Assembly (NCBI GenBank): GCA_003024985.2
Contig: PXIH01S0008300.1
Reading direction: 5' to 3' (one strand)
DNA length: 10,620 bases
Source of the DNA: Euperipatoides rowelli
Taxonomy: Eukaryota > Onychophora > Udeonychophora > Euonychophora > Peripatopsidae
Below are positions 1-8,092 of this stretch, in pieces. The stretch's first letter is position 1. Every line of letters begins with the position of its first letter. The position numbers were made by a program, and so were the translations under genes. A model generated the notes under the pieces. It had not been told where the DNA came from. It searched no databases and saw only the letters and a program-made list of their open reading frames with translations.

Positions 1-1
1 T

Positions 2-142
2 CAGGGCTCTCAAACACATCTACGCATGCTCTACAAAAATCGCCTAGCTAAATTTATCAATAACTTATGTCTGGAAGTAGCTACGTCCAAATTAGTGGCC
101 ATTTTAAAAGCGGAACACAAAACTGCAATCTCCCCAAAGGAT
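2..142 (+). CDS. Probable internal exon of an unrecognised host gene (partial at window edge)
   Basis: One frame is open from the left edge for 47 codons up to a GT at 143. Read straight on, it reaches TAA at 146-148. The peptide is mixed and protein-like (for example LRMLYKNRLAKFINNLCLE), helical in character and unlike the AT-noise peptides around it. The proposed donor is GAT|GTTTAAAG, a weak match to the consensus. What supports it is phase: the exon would end on a whole codon, and the next exon at 384 can only be read in phase 0. The alternative is that the gene simply ends at 148. I do not recognise the protein, so no function is assigned. Confidence 0.45.
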
Positions 143-383
143 GTTTAAAGATAAAAATTTATTTAAATTTTAAAGCTGTTTGTTTTTTATGAAGTAATGT
201 GATACTATCCTTCTCCTGATCAATATTTACCTCTCTTACTAATAGTTAGAGGTGAGCTTTTGGCTACTTTTTCTATTGAGCCCTAATATGTCCTTACAAT
301 ATGTACTCTGTTTGTGTGTGTACTGTGTACAAAGAATAATTCTAACCAGAAAAACGCAAAATAATAATTTTTTTTTTTTTTAG
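143..383 (+). other. Probable short intron (241 bp)
   Basis: It begins GTTTAAAG and ends in a long T run followed by TAG at 381-383, a strong polypyrimidine tract and acceptor. All frames are stop-rich, and there is a short TG-rich stretch near 308-330. The acceptor is convincing. The donor is inferred mainly from phase agreement between the flanking open frames. Confidence 0.4.
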
Positions 384-497
384 TACTACTCAGTTGAATT
401 ACAACTGACTGAACAAGATGAAGTAAATGAAAATTTCTTTCTTCAAGAAATATTAAAAGCTGGTGGTGCTAATTATGGTACAGGAGTCAGAGAATAA
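384..497 (+). CDS. Probable terminal exon of the same unrecognised host gene
   Basis: Directly after the T-tract and TAG acceptor there are 37 sense codons and then TAA (495-497). The peptide is acidic and well mixed, starting YYSVELQLTEQDEVNENFF and ending in GGANYGTGVRE, which looks like a conserved protein C-terminus rather than chance AT-rich translation. There is no ATG start, as expected for a last exon. An AATAAA motif at 493-498 overlaps the stop. It is probably too close to act as the poly(A) signal, and later AATAAA copies (for example near 1045) are alternatives. I cannot name the family. Confidence 0.55.
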   Translation, partial: YYSVELQLTEQDEVNENFFLQEILKAGGANYGTGVRE

Positions 498-1403
498 ATA
501 AGTCCTTATTATTTTAATTTGGGACCAAAGAAAATAACCAAAAAAAAAAAAAATAGTTCCTATGTACTTAAAACAAAGTATTATTTTTATGAATTCATAA
601 AAATAGATAACAACTTTTGTATTTTATATTTGATTTATAAAATTGTACTTTTTATTCAAAATATATTTTACATACCGTTCAGTATATTACCTAATAGGTC
701 TGTCAAGAATTATAAAAAATTGTACTAAAAATTTAAAAATCAATTACCAAAGTAATATCTAGCTGCCTAATTATGGCTTGCCTTTAATTTGCATCCTAAT
801 TTTATTTTTAAAATGAATGTGATCAGCTGATAAATGATTATGAATTAGATAGTTTCCAATTTTTATAATCTACAATTTTTTTAAAAAAGTTTTGATAAAA
901 ATATATTTTTTTACTTTGTTGGTATATTTTTTGTTCAAAAATAAATTTGATTTGAAAATCATTACTTTTTTTAAAAATAGCTTTCTGTTGTTGTACAATG
1001 GAAACTTAGTTTACTCTTAAAGCTAGAAACTTATTTACAAATTTAATAAAAATTATTTTTTTAAATGTTTGAATTTGTGTCAACACTAAGTTTCGTGAGC
1101 TAAAATCCATGCATCAAACATATTAAGGAAGTTTGAAGTTTTATAATCATAAAAAACTGTTGACTTCCAGGCCATATAAACTCTCAGCTGAATTTATAAA
1201 AAAAAAATCTTCAATTGAATACCGGTACTCTTTTTCTACTAGCTATCTAAAGTTTCTTAACTAGAAATTTACATAAAGTATTAAGCTCACATTCTTGCAA
1301 ACTTACAAATTATTTCCAAACATAAGAAAAAAATGTCTTTGATAATTTTTTTTTTTTTTTTAATGTATTTCTGATTGTGTTGGCATTACTTTGAACACTA
1401 TGT
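498..1403. other. AT-rich stretch, probable 3' UTR and/or intron; no gene seen
   Basis: This stretch is dominated by A and T homopolymer runs (A run near 540-553, T run near 1347-1362) and several AATAAA-type motifs. The only ORF over 60 codons (519-728) has the Phe/Ile/Lys/Tyr-rich composition expected of chance translation in AT-rich DNA. If the terminal exon above is correct, the first part is its 3' UTR. Confidence 0.5.
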
Positions 1404-1406
1404 AGG

Positions 1407-1544
1407 TCTAGAATCCATAAACACTTTACTGATGATACTACTCCAAACAACTCTCCTGCTCTAGATTTTTGTATTGCAAGGACACAAGATGGATACCTTC
1501 TACATTTGTGGGAAATTATAAACTTTCGCTCCTTGAATAAGTAA
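1407..1544 (+). CDS. Possible additional exon with stop codon, unrecognised
   Basis: One frame is open for 45 codons and ends at TAA 1542-1544. It follows ...CTATGTAG (AG at 1404-1405), which would serve as acceptor, with the G at 1406 completing a split codon. The same frame upstream contains a TGA just before the AG, consistent with an intron boundary. The peptide includes FCIARTQDGYLLHLWEI, a protein-like run loosely reminiscent of a beta-propeller strand, but too little to assign. It could be an alternative last exon of the gene at 2-497, an exon of another gene, or a transposon fragment. Confidence 0.25.
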   Translation, partial: SRIHKHFTDDTTPNNSPALDFCIARTQDGYLLHLWEIINFRSLNK

Positions 1545-1980
1545 AAATATTTATAGAACAGTTTATTAAAATATCCAAATTCACTTTGATTTGCAAAGTA
1601 TGAACATTTTAAATAAAATTTATTTAAAGATCAATATATTTAGAAAAATTATCATTTTCAATATACTGGCACAGATAAAAAAAAAATATGGCATTTTTTC
1701 GTATAGAGATTACTTGTTTAGGTTTCTCCGAAGTCGGAAACGTAATTAATTTGTAAATGAAAGTTAGTTTAAAAATATGCAAAGGTTCTAATTCTTTTTC
1801 TCACCTTTTCTTTTATTTGTATTTGCAAACTCGTTCCTGCAGTATTAAATTTTTTATTATTTATTTAATTTAATTTTTAATTCTTCTAACCCGAAGTCAG
1901 ATCTTTAATTAAAAATTTGATTAATAAATAATGATAGTTTTTTAATGTTGCTTTCTATTTTCAAAAATTTGTGAATCTTT
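1545..1980. other. AT-rich intergenic DNA, nothing recognisable
   Basis: Stop codons are frequent in all frames, and I see no repeat, splice-flanked open frame or RNA gene. The composition is strongly AT with several short T runs. Confidence 0.5.
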
Positions 1981-1982
1981 TA

Positions 1983-3245
1983 TTAAAATATGATTTTGTA
2001 ATGATACTTTATATTCTTGAGAAAAGATCGAGAATTTGTTAAATATAATGTCAGGTTTTTTTTTAATGTATTATTTATCAAAACCAATTTGTGATATTGT
2101 AAATTTATTTTTCCGTTTTCTAACTTCACAATTTTTGCCACGTCATTGATCTTTGTACAATCCAAGATGATAATTTTTTAAACCATTTTTTAATTCCTTT
2201 AGTCTTTCAAATTTAAGTCTCTTGTACTTACGAATGTTGTGGCAAAGTAAATTCGTTTTTGCCAGTCGAAATAAATTTTGTTGTATGTTAAAATGAAATA
2301 AGTAGTACGGTTCCGTTTTCTGAAAGTTTAATGAGGGGGGACCCTCTTAAGTTTAATTATTACCCCCCCCCGTAAGTTTGTTTCGTTCTTATCCAAACAT
2401 CTTAGTAATGTTATTCTGGTTGTAAATTAAAGTCATTATTGAATTCTTTGCCATTCCATGCGTCAGTTTTTTTTAAATAAGTATTTTTAAAACGTGGTTT
2501 ATTCTAAATAAGTGCCGTATAGATTTTTGTAAAGTATCAAGTTAATTATATTAGTAATGTTGGGCACACTTAAAACTTAAATTTTTCTTTTGCATGTTGG
2601 ATTGTGCAAAATCGTTTTGTATGTCAGGAATTGATTTTTTTTAATTTTAAAATAATGTTCCCAGTTAAAAAATTGAGTTTGAAAATTTTTTAATTTTTTT
2701 TTAAATTTTTACGTCAACCTAGGCCGTTTGATGTAATTTCACAATTTCTTATATTCAAACTCAAAAATTTAAATTATTTTAATTCCATTTTCCAATATTC
2801 AAATGTACTATGTTATGACTAAAGTGTCATAAAAACAGCAGTTTTTAATAATTTTTGTCATGTTGAAAATTTAACACAAACATAGACGTTTAATGTTAAT
2901 AATTAAATTTAACATTTTTTTAATTTTAATTGTGAACCAAAGATTTTTTTTTTAAATTTAAAGTATGTTGTGAGTTGTGCGATCTATTCCTGTAAAGTTG
3001 TGCCTGTCAGTAATTAAAGTTGAGCTGCACTTGTCATGTATTGGGTAGTTGTGTTATTCACGTAAACATAACTGTGAATTTATGAAGTTTAAGATTCTGA
3101 TCAAATCTTGGTAGTTAAAAATGGGGATTTTTTTCTACAGTATAATTTAATTTTATCTCCTGTCAACTTGTGGGGAGTTGACCGGATTGATATTTTGAGT
3201 ACTTTTGTTTTTGGCACTGTATCTTAACACCATGTTGGATTTGGA
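1983..3245 (-). pseudogene. Very decayed retroelement integrase-like region (tentative)
   Basis: The minus strand is A-rich and carries several unexpectedly open frames. About 3240-3195 reads VKIQCQKQKYSKYQSGQL, resembling the C-x2-C end of an integrase zinc-binding domain. About 3000 includes LITDRHNFTG, resembling the second catalytic Asp block (DRGxxF). About 2345-2145 is open for some 66 codons with a basic helix (RKYKRLKFERLKEL) ending NYHLGLYKDQ. The 2165-1983 frame continues DVAKIVKLENGKINLQYHKL. That last pair resembles a C-terminal GPY/F-type module (G-x-Y-x-I followed by beta strands). The order is right for a Ty3/Gypsy integrase read on the minus strand, but the spacing is long, stops (mainly TGA) are frequent, and no full catalytic triad is visible. 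This is inference from weak motifs. Confidence 0.25.
2335..2371. repeat. G-run/C-run inverted repeat
   Basis: A run of six G (2335-2340), followed by ACCCTC, is separated by an AT spacer from nine C (2363-2371). The first G run can pair with the close CCC (GAGGG...CCCTC) or with the C9 run. It stands out in a region otherwise almost lacking G/C runs. No function is evident. Confidence 0.5.
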
Positions 3246-3249
3246 TGAA

Positions 3250-4008
3250 ATTTTTTTTAGTAATTAATTTTAAAGTAGTCTGTCAGTCAGTCGAGTATAA
3301 TGTTTGGTTCATGATTGGAATTTAACAGCAAAAATAATTTTTTCAAATTTTTCAATAATTATACAGTTATACTTATCTTAAAGAAATCGTTTTCTTTGGG
3401 AAAGTTTTTTTTATATTTTTATGCATTGTGGAGTAAATCTTTTCAAATAATTAATTTGTGGATTAGGTACCATTACTGAATTGAAATTCTTTAATTCAGA
3501 GAAAATTTCTATTTTTCTGTTGTTTTACTCACAACACCTCCTGTTCAACTTTTAATTTAATTTTTCATGGGAGTCTTTCTGAGTGTGCCTGNTTTTCTTG
3601 CTTCCCATAAAAACAAGATGGCGTCCGCTTTCACATTTAACAATCAAATCCGTTCTGAAACTGAAATTTTTTTACCGGACACTATTCCAAATTTGAGTAA
3701 CATTTTATTAATTTGATTTTCCTTTATTTTTAATTCAGTTCTTGCACCTCATCTACATTTTTTATTCCACTCCACTGTCATTTCCTTTTTACAAATTTTT
3801 TATAATTTTTTTCATTTCCTAATGAGTCATTGGTATTCATTCATTGCGAATACTGATTACAACTGTTGATAATTAAATTTTTAATATTGATTAGTTTAAA
3901 ATGTATTGTCAGTTTAGTTTGTAATGTATGGACACCCGTAATGAATTAGTTAGTTAGTTTTACAAATTTTTGTCTGCATTTTTTTTTATCACGCCATTCC
4001 AATCAATT
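3250..4008. other. T-rich spacer with short unassigned frame; no gene supported
   Basis: This is AT-rich with T excess on the + strand. It contains an unresolved N at 3592, a short inverted repeat around it (ATGGGA near 3567 and TCCCAT near 3603), and a small TTAG run near 3945-3960. An ATG at 3618 in good context (ACAAGATGG) opens a 32-codon frame ending at 3716. It might be the 5' end of a decayed gag or chance. I see no LTR copy matching the candidate at 4575. Confidence 0.4.
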
Positions 4009-4403
4009 ATGGCGAAAGGAAATTTTAAGTATGGTGGTCTTGAGAGAGATGAACTGGAAAGACTCCTGCATGAGAAAGATTTGGACAGGGCATGCACTGA
4101 GGGTCTGATTCATGTATTAGAAGGTGAGCTCAGAGGCTAAACAAAAGTGTAGAGAAGTTAAGTATTGACGTTAAACATGTCAAAGAAAGTTTGAATGTCA
4201 GCCCAAAATCATTTCAGAGTAACCATGTCAGTTCAAATCCTGCAGGGAGACACCCTCATCAGCAGAGAAGGTGTGTTTTGTGTAGCATTATAGGCCATGA
4301 TTAAAGGCACGGTGATATGAAAGCACAATTTAATCAGTACTTGCAATTCAATAAAAGTAATGGTGGGGTATATGACAATCACTGTCACAGATGTAAGAAA
4401 TAA
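4009..4403 (+). pseudogene. gag: Decayed retrotransposon gag with zinc-knuckle remnants
   Basis: The first frame starts at ATG 4009 and reads a charged, protein-like run (GGLERDELERLLHEKDLDRA) to a TAA at 4140. A single frameshift near 4135 leads into a second frame with a coiled-coil-like stretch (VEKLSIDVKHVKESLN), then CVLCSIIGHD at 4272-4301. This has the C-x2-C-x4-H order of a retroviral-type zinc knuckle, but a TAA interrupts it at 4302-4304 and Gly (4311-4313) sits where the fourth Cys is expected. A second C-x2-C (CHRC, 4383-4394) about 27 residues further looks like the start of another knuckle, cut by TAA at 4401-4403. Gag packages the element RNA; this copy cannot encode a working protein. 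The family is not assigned. Confidence 0.55.
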
Positions 4404-4565
4404 TTTTTTTGTTCTTAATAATTGTAAATATGTAGAACAAGATTTCAGACCAAATTTGTAAACTAATAGACATATCCACTATTCATTTGTGTAAAATCTG
4501 ATCCTAAAAATATTAGTTCACTTACCCTTGCAAAATTTTGTTTCATTCACTTGAAAATGTTTGTC

Positions 4566-4574
4566 AAGGAGGGA
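4566..4574 (+). other. Candidate polypurine tract
   Basis: AAGGAGGGA lies immediately before TGTCC, the arrangement expected where plus-strand DNA priming precedes a 3' LTR. It is on the same strand as the gag remnant 163 bp upstream. Confidence 0.4.
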
Positions 4575-5035
4575 TGTCCTACGTGCTGGTAGACATTTTT
4601 GAATTATTGGTTTGATTTTTTATTTTTGGTCCGACCTGGTGGGTGATTAAAATTCTCTCCTCGTATGGGGGCAGCCTGTCGCCCAGTAAAGCCTTGGATT
4701 CTGTAGTTTACTATGCCTGCATCACAAAAGATTTAAAATATTAGTGATGTTTTTTCACTGCATCTGTGTTGTGTGACATTTTGTTTTTCCTGCCAAAATG
4801 GCAACTCAGTTGTAGTGTTCAATAAATCTTTTTGGCCATCCACAGGTTTGTTGATATCTAATTTTAATTTCTTTGCCTCGAGTTCGGTTTTGTCTCACTG
4901 GTATTGTAGGTTTTCCCGACCTTTTTAATTTTTTTTTGACATGCGTATTTTTGGGACAGCTGCACTTAACTGTGTGTTCGCAGGCTATTTAATTGTTGGT
5001 AAAGGTCAAGTTTTGTATTTCACCCCTGAGTTACA
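4575..5035 (+). repeat. Candidate 3' LTR of the gag-bearing element (461 bp)
   Basis: It begins TGTCC directly after the purine tract and could end at ...GAGTTACA, giving the TGT...ACA ends usual for LTRs. It contains AATAAA at 4821-4826, suitably placed for an R-region poly(A) signal, and is less AT-rich than its surroundings. A small palindrome, TGCCAAAATGGCA, lies just upstream of the poly(A) signal. No second copy was found in the window, so the right boundary is a guess and the call rests on context. Confidence 0.35.
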
Positions 5036-5930
5036 TTCAAATTATCATCAACCCGGGTAAGGGAGTTTATTCCATTAGATTTAGTATGGTGTATTATAGT
5101 AATTCACTTCGTGTTTTACTATAGATGAAATCAAATAATCTATTTCATCCAAATCAATATCAATTATTTTTATTTGATTATTTAATGTGGTCGATCCCCA
5201 CTCAACCATGTCCGTGAAAGATAATAAAACTTATAACGAAAGTGTTATAGAAAAGATGTTTTATTTTGTCTCTTTAAAAAATTAAGATTAAACCAATTCC
5301 CTTACTTGAATATTTTTTTATACTTTACCATATGTCGTAGCCTGTGTCAATTTTATTAGAATTAAAATTGAATTGATTGTTGTTTCATTTATTTGTCAAT
5401 TTTTTTTTTTTTTTTAATTAATCTAAATACACTTTTTGGTTGTATGTTTTATTTGCCTTTAAATCAATTATATTTTGCATAAGTGTTTCTCCACCTTTTG
5501 ACAAATGAGGTTGTAATGAAGTTTTTATGTCACTATAATTCATTTGAAAATTTAAACCATTACTATATCGAAATTATAAAGTCATCCTTTGATTTAAATG
5601 TTTTGAGTTGTGTGTATTGACGAACCGTCTGCTCTCCTACCTACTGCATCTCCCTTTTTCAAAAGTCTCCAGTATCAACATTTAACAACGCTAAACATTA
5701 AGAAGCGGTGTGCTAGGTTTTGATCGCATGCGGTCGTCACTGCGTGTTACTCATTTTGATTGTTTACATGATTGTATTTTAATTATCAACATTACTAAAT
5801 TTGATTAATTAATTTATTAAAGTATTTGTAATGCGTTGGTCTAAGTTAGATAGTTACAATTTAAATATTTTTTATTTCATTAAGTGGTCATTCTATTTAA
5901 TTATTTAGATGCCGTGCAATTTAGGTTATA
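5036..5930. other. AT-rich intergenic DNA with small inverted repeats
   Basis: No coding frame is supported. GATGAAAT (5124-5131) and ATTTCATC (5142-5149) form a perfect 8-bp inverted repeat with a 10-bp loop. AAATAATC inside that loop also has a complement (GATTATTT) about 35 bp downstream. A long T run lies near 5401-5415, and a less AT-rich patch at about 5625-5755 shows no open frame of note. Confidence 0.45.
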
Positions 5931-5989
5931 CAGTATAATGCCGTGCAGAAATTATATTACGTCACATTGCTGTTCATAGAATTTGTTAA

Positions 5990-6338
5990 AGAGAACTTAG
6001 AAAACTTTTAAATTCTATTTTCAATCTGAGCACTCTTCGAAATGCTGAAACTCCACTACATTGTTTATAGACTTTAATTGTGAAGAGAACAATTTATGAA
6101 TAATGTTTTGTTATAAGATATACACTTGAGAGAGTTACCTTTTGTAAACGCCGACACCCGCTGAGATTTAGATCTTATCAAAAAATTTATTATCAAATCT
6201 TCAGTTGAACCTGCGTTTCCACACTCCGTATATCATTTGAACTATATATTAGATGAAGAAAGAAAAGTCAGCTGGTGTAATTCTGAACCAATTTTGAGTA
6301 AACTTGAACTCAGAGCAACACTATTGTGTCTTAAATAA
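5990..6338 (+). pseudogene. Short ankyrin-repeat-like gene remnant (tentative)
   Basis: Two open pieces lie in register with a degenerate ankyrin pattern. The first, 5990-6070, contains NAETPLHCL, close to the ankyrin xTPLHxA signature, and ends at TAG. The second, 6165-6338, is open for 57 codons (start DLDLIKKFIIK, end ELRATLLCLK) and follows FVNADTR and a TGA, resembling the VNA-D...LDLIKK end of a repeat. Its stop overlaps AATAAA (6334-6339), consistent with a true 3' end. Frameshifts and stops separate the pieces, so this is a broken copy or one with an undetected intron. The C-terminal 45 residues are not recognised. Chance similarity is possible. Confidence 0.3.
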
Positions 6339-6364
6339 ATATTGTAAAGAATTCAATCATAAAG

Positions 6365-6597
6365 TGTGTTAACTATTCAACTAAAATACTTTAATAAGTA
6401 AACACAGCTTTAATTCTAGCTTCATTATACAGTGAGGAGATATCCACCATTGTACATACGTGGCAAGTTTCATAAAAACATTAAACTCAAGGCGTATTTC
6501 GCTCTCGTTGCTATTATGTGAGACAGTCTATAACAAACTGAATGTGGTCTCTTAATTTATATCATTAGAGCCCAATATTAAAATAGTGTTTATTACA
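6365..6597 (-). repeat. Candidate LTR of the minus-strand Ty3/Gypsy element
   Basis: Downstream of the integrase stop and of a purine-rich tract on the minus strand, a segment bounded by TGTGTTAAC (6365) and ATTACA (ending 6597) has TGT...ACA ends. The position is right for a 3' LTR, but no second copy is in the window, so both ends are provisional. Confidence 0.2.
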
Positions 6598-6600
6598 TTA

Positions 6601-6620
6601 CTTTCCTTTTTTTTTTTTTT
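6601..6620 (-). other. Candidate polypurine tract of the Ty3/Gypsy element
   Basis: On the minus strand this reads a run of A followed by GGAAAG, about 60 bp past the integrase stop and just before the candidate LTR. A long A run alone is common in this window, so the call is weak. Confidence 0.25.
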
Positions 6621-6678
6621 AAAGAATTTAAAATAAACTGAAACAAAATAATAAAATAGTTCTCCTTCATATGACATG

Positions 6679-7869
6679 TTAATTTTCACATATCAGTCTT
6701 GCTGGTGGCATTCTAATTCTTTTTAGGTTGATTCTTTTTTTTTCTTTTATGTACTTCTCTATTCTTTTCTTCCAGTTTGTTCTTCTCCTTCCACCCTTCT
6801 TCAGTTGGTCCTCCTCTTTCCATTTGTTCTGTTTTGTTTCACCTCTCTCTTGAACCTTCTCTCTATTTGTGTCTTCTTTTGTGTGTTGTTCTATATTTTC
6901 TTCAATTTTAGTTATGTTTGGTGTTTTCTCCAATTTTTCATTCTGTGATCTTATTTTGTAAAATGAGACATTCCTGGTAACTTCTTGACCATCTCTTTCT
7001 GCCATTATCATGGATCCTTTCACCTGTTTTACCCTGTATGGTTTTGGATCAAAAGGTGAGTGTAATTTTGAGCCTTTTTCTTGCCTTATCATTTTGGATC
7101 TTGTCTTATTATTTGGTTATGAGTATCAAAGTAATGTTTCATTTGTTGTTTTTGTTTCATCATTCTTTCTTTTATGTTGTCAGGATCTGATGGTTTTGAG
7201 ATATGTTTAGCATCAGGTAGTTGTGATCATAATTGAATATCAATTCTGCTGGTGTTACTTTTGTTATTGCATGTGGTGGTGTTCGATAGTCTCTTAGTAG
7301 ATTATACATCTCATTTTTCCAGTCCTGTTTCAATTTATATGCTATTCTTAATATTTTATTTGTTTTATTAAATCTTTCTACAGATCCATTCACTCTTAGC
7401 CATCTGGGAGTAATTCTTTTATGAGTTATCCCTAGTGTGGATGTGAATTGTTGAAATGCTTTACTGTTAAAGGGCGCTCCATTATCTGTATAAATGGTTT
7501 GTGGTATTCCAAATGTGGCACAGGTTTTGTTTAGTATTTGTATGTTTGGTTAATGTGCTACTAGTAATTTCTACAATTGGAAATTTACTGTATTGGTCCA
7601 TTATTACCAGAAGGTATTCTCCAGTGGGTAGTGGTCCCTTGTGATCTATATTTATGCTTGACCAAGCTCCCCTTGGTATTTCTGATGGTTGTAGTTCTGG
7701 TTGTTGATGATGATCTGTGGATGCTTGCCATTTTCTGCATTTTCTTATGGTTTGTTCCACTTGCTTGTTGATTCCTGAAAACCATACCTTTTGTCTGAGT
7801 ATTTCTTTCGTTCTGTTTATTCCTTGGTGCGTGGAGTGAGCTATTTTATTACTCTATCTCTGAGTGTGT
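6679..7869 (-). pseudogene. Ty3/Gypsy integrase, main part (zinc-binding end, DDE core, C-terminal module)
   Basis: Integrase inserts the retrotransposon cDNA into nuclear DNA. Seen in order on the minus strand: DDTLRDRVIK; AHSTHQGINRTKEIL (the two His of HHCC); TIRKCRKW, where the last Cys (codon 7728-7730) is Trp; WSSINIDHKGPLPTGEYLL (first catalytic Asp, codon 7644-7646); IYTDNGAPFNS (second Asp, 7484-7486); VNGSVERFNK (Glu, 7376-7378). Asp to Glu spans exactly 35 residues, the canonical D,D35E. The C-terminal part has FDPKPYRVKQVKGSMI and VTRNVSFYK, a GPY/F-like module, then a very basic Lys/Arg tail ending at TAA (6679-6681) that contains an imperfect tandem duplication. Single-base frameshifts lie near 7845, 7545, 7235 and 7088, and the N-terminus is cut off by the hAT insertion. 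It is a pseudogene of fairly recent age, since the motifs are intact. Confidence 0.85.
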
Positions 7870-7883
7870 CATCATAAAAAAAA

Positions 7884-7926
7884 ATCGGGATGTATTTTTA
7901 TCTGAAAAATCAGGAGAAAATCAGGA
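7884..7926 (+). repeat. Left subterminal ATCAGGA repeats of the hAT element
   Basis: ATCAGGA occurs at 7909-7915 and 7920-7926, with a one-base variant ATCGGGA at 7884-7890. Clustered short motifs near hAT ends often serve as transposase binding sites; that role is inferred here. They face the same way as the right-end copies. Confidence 0.6.
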
Positions 7927-8041
7927 GGAAAAATTTTGTTTTTATTGTAAATATACAATTGTAACTTCTGTATCTCTCATTAAAAAATTGACAAATCACA
8001 ATTATTAAACACAGACTAAAATTGTTCAAAAAAATAGCTTA

Positions 8042-8047
8042 TTTATT
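8042..8047 (-). terminator. Poly(A) signal of the hAT transposase gene
   Basis: AATAAA on the minus strand (within AATAAATAAG) lies 46 bp past the transposase stop at 8093-8095. It suits a compact transposon gene, but the motif is common in this AT-rich window. Confidence 0.4.
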
Positions 8048-8092
8048 AATACAGAACGAAGTAATTTACATTACAATCAATATTATTTTTTA

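Noticed and set aside
519-728. 69-codon + strand frame after the host gene end
   Set aside because: Its composition is nearly all Phe, Ile, Lys, Tyr and Asn, as expected from chance translation of AT-rich 3' DNA. It has no motif and the start codon context is poor.
3618-3716. Short ATG frame in good start context as the N-terminus of the downstream gag
   Set aside because: It is only 32 codons, separated from the gag by about 290 bp of stop-rich sequence, and has no recognisable motif.
4222-4236. GTTCAAATCC, a match to a tRNA B-box
   Set aside because: No A-box, acceptor stem or cloverleaf fits around it, and it lies inside the gag reading frame.
7010-7771. + strand open frames at 7010-7210 and 7577-7771 and the minus frame 7585-7785
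   Set aside because: They are out-of-frame or antisense shadows of the integrase, which is read on the minus strand with a full D,D35E triad.
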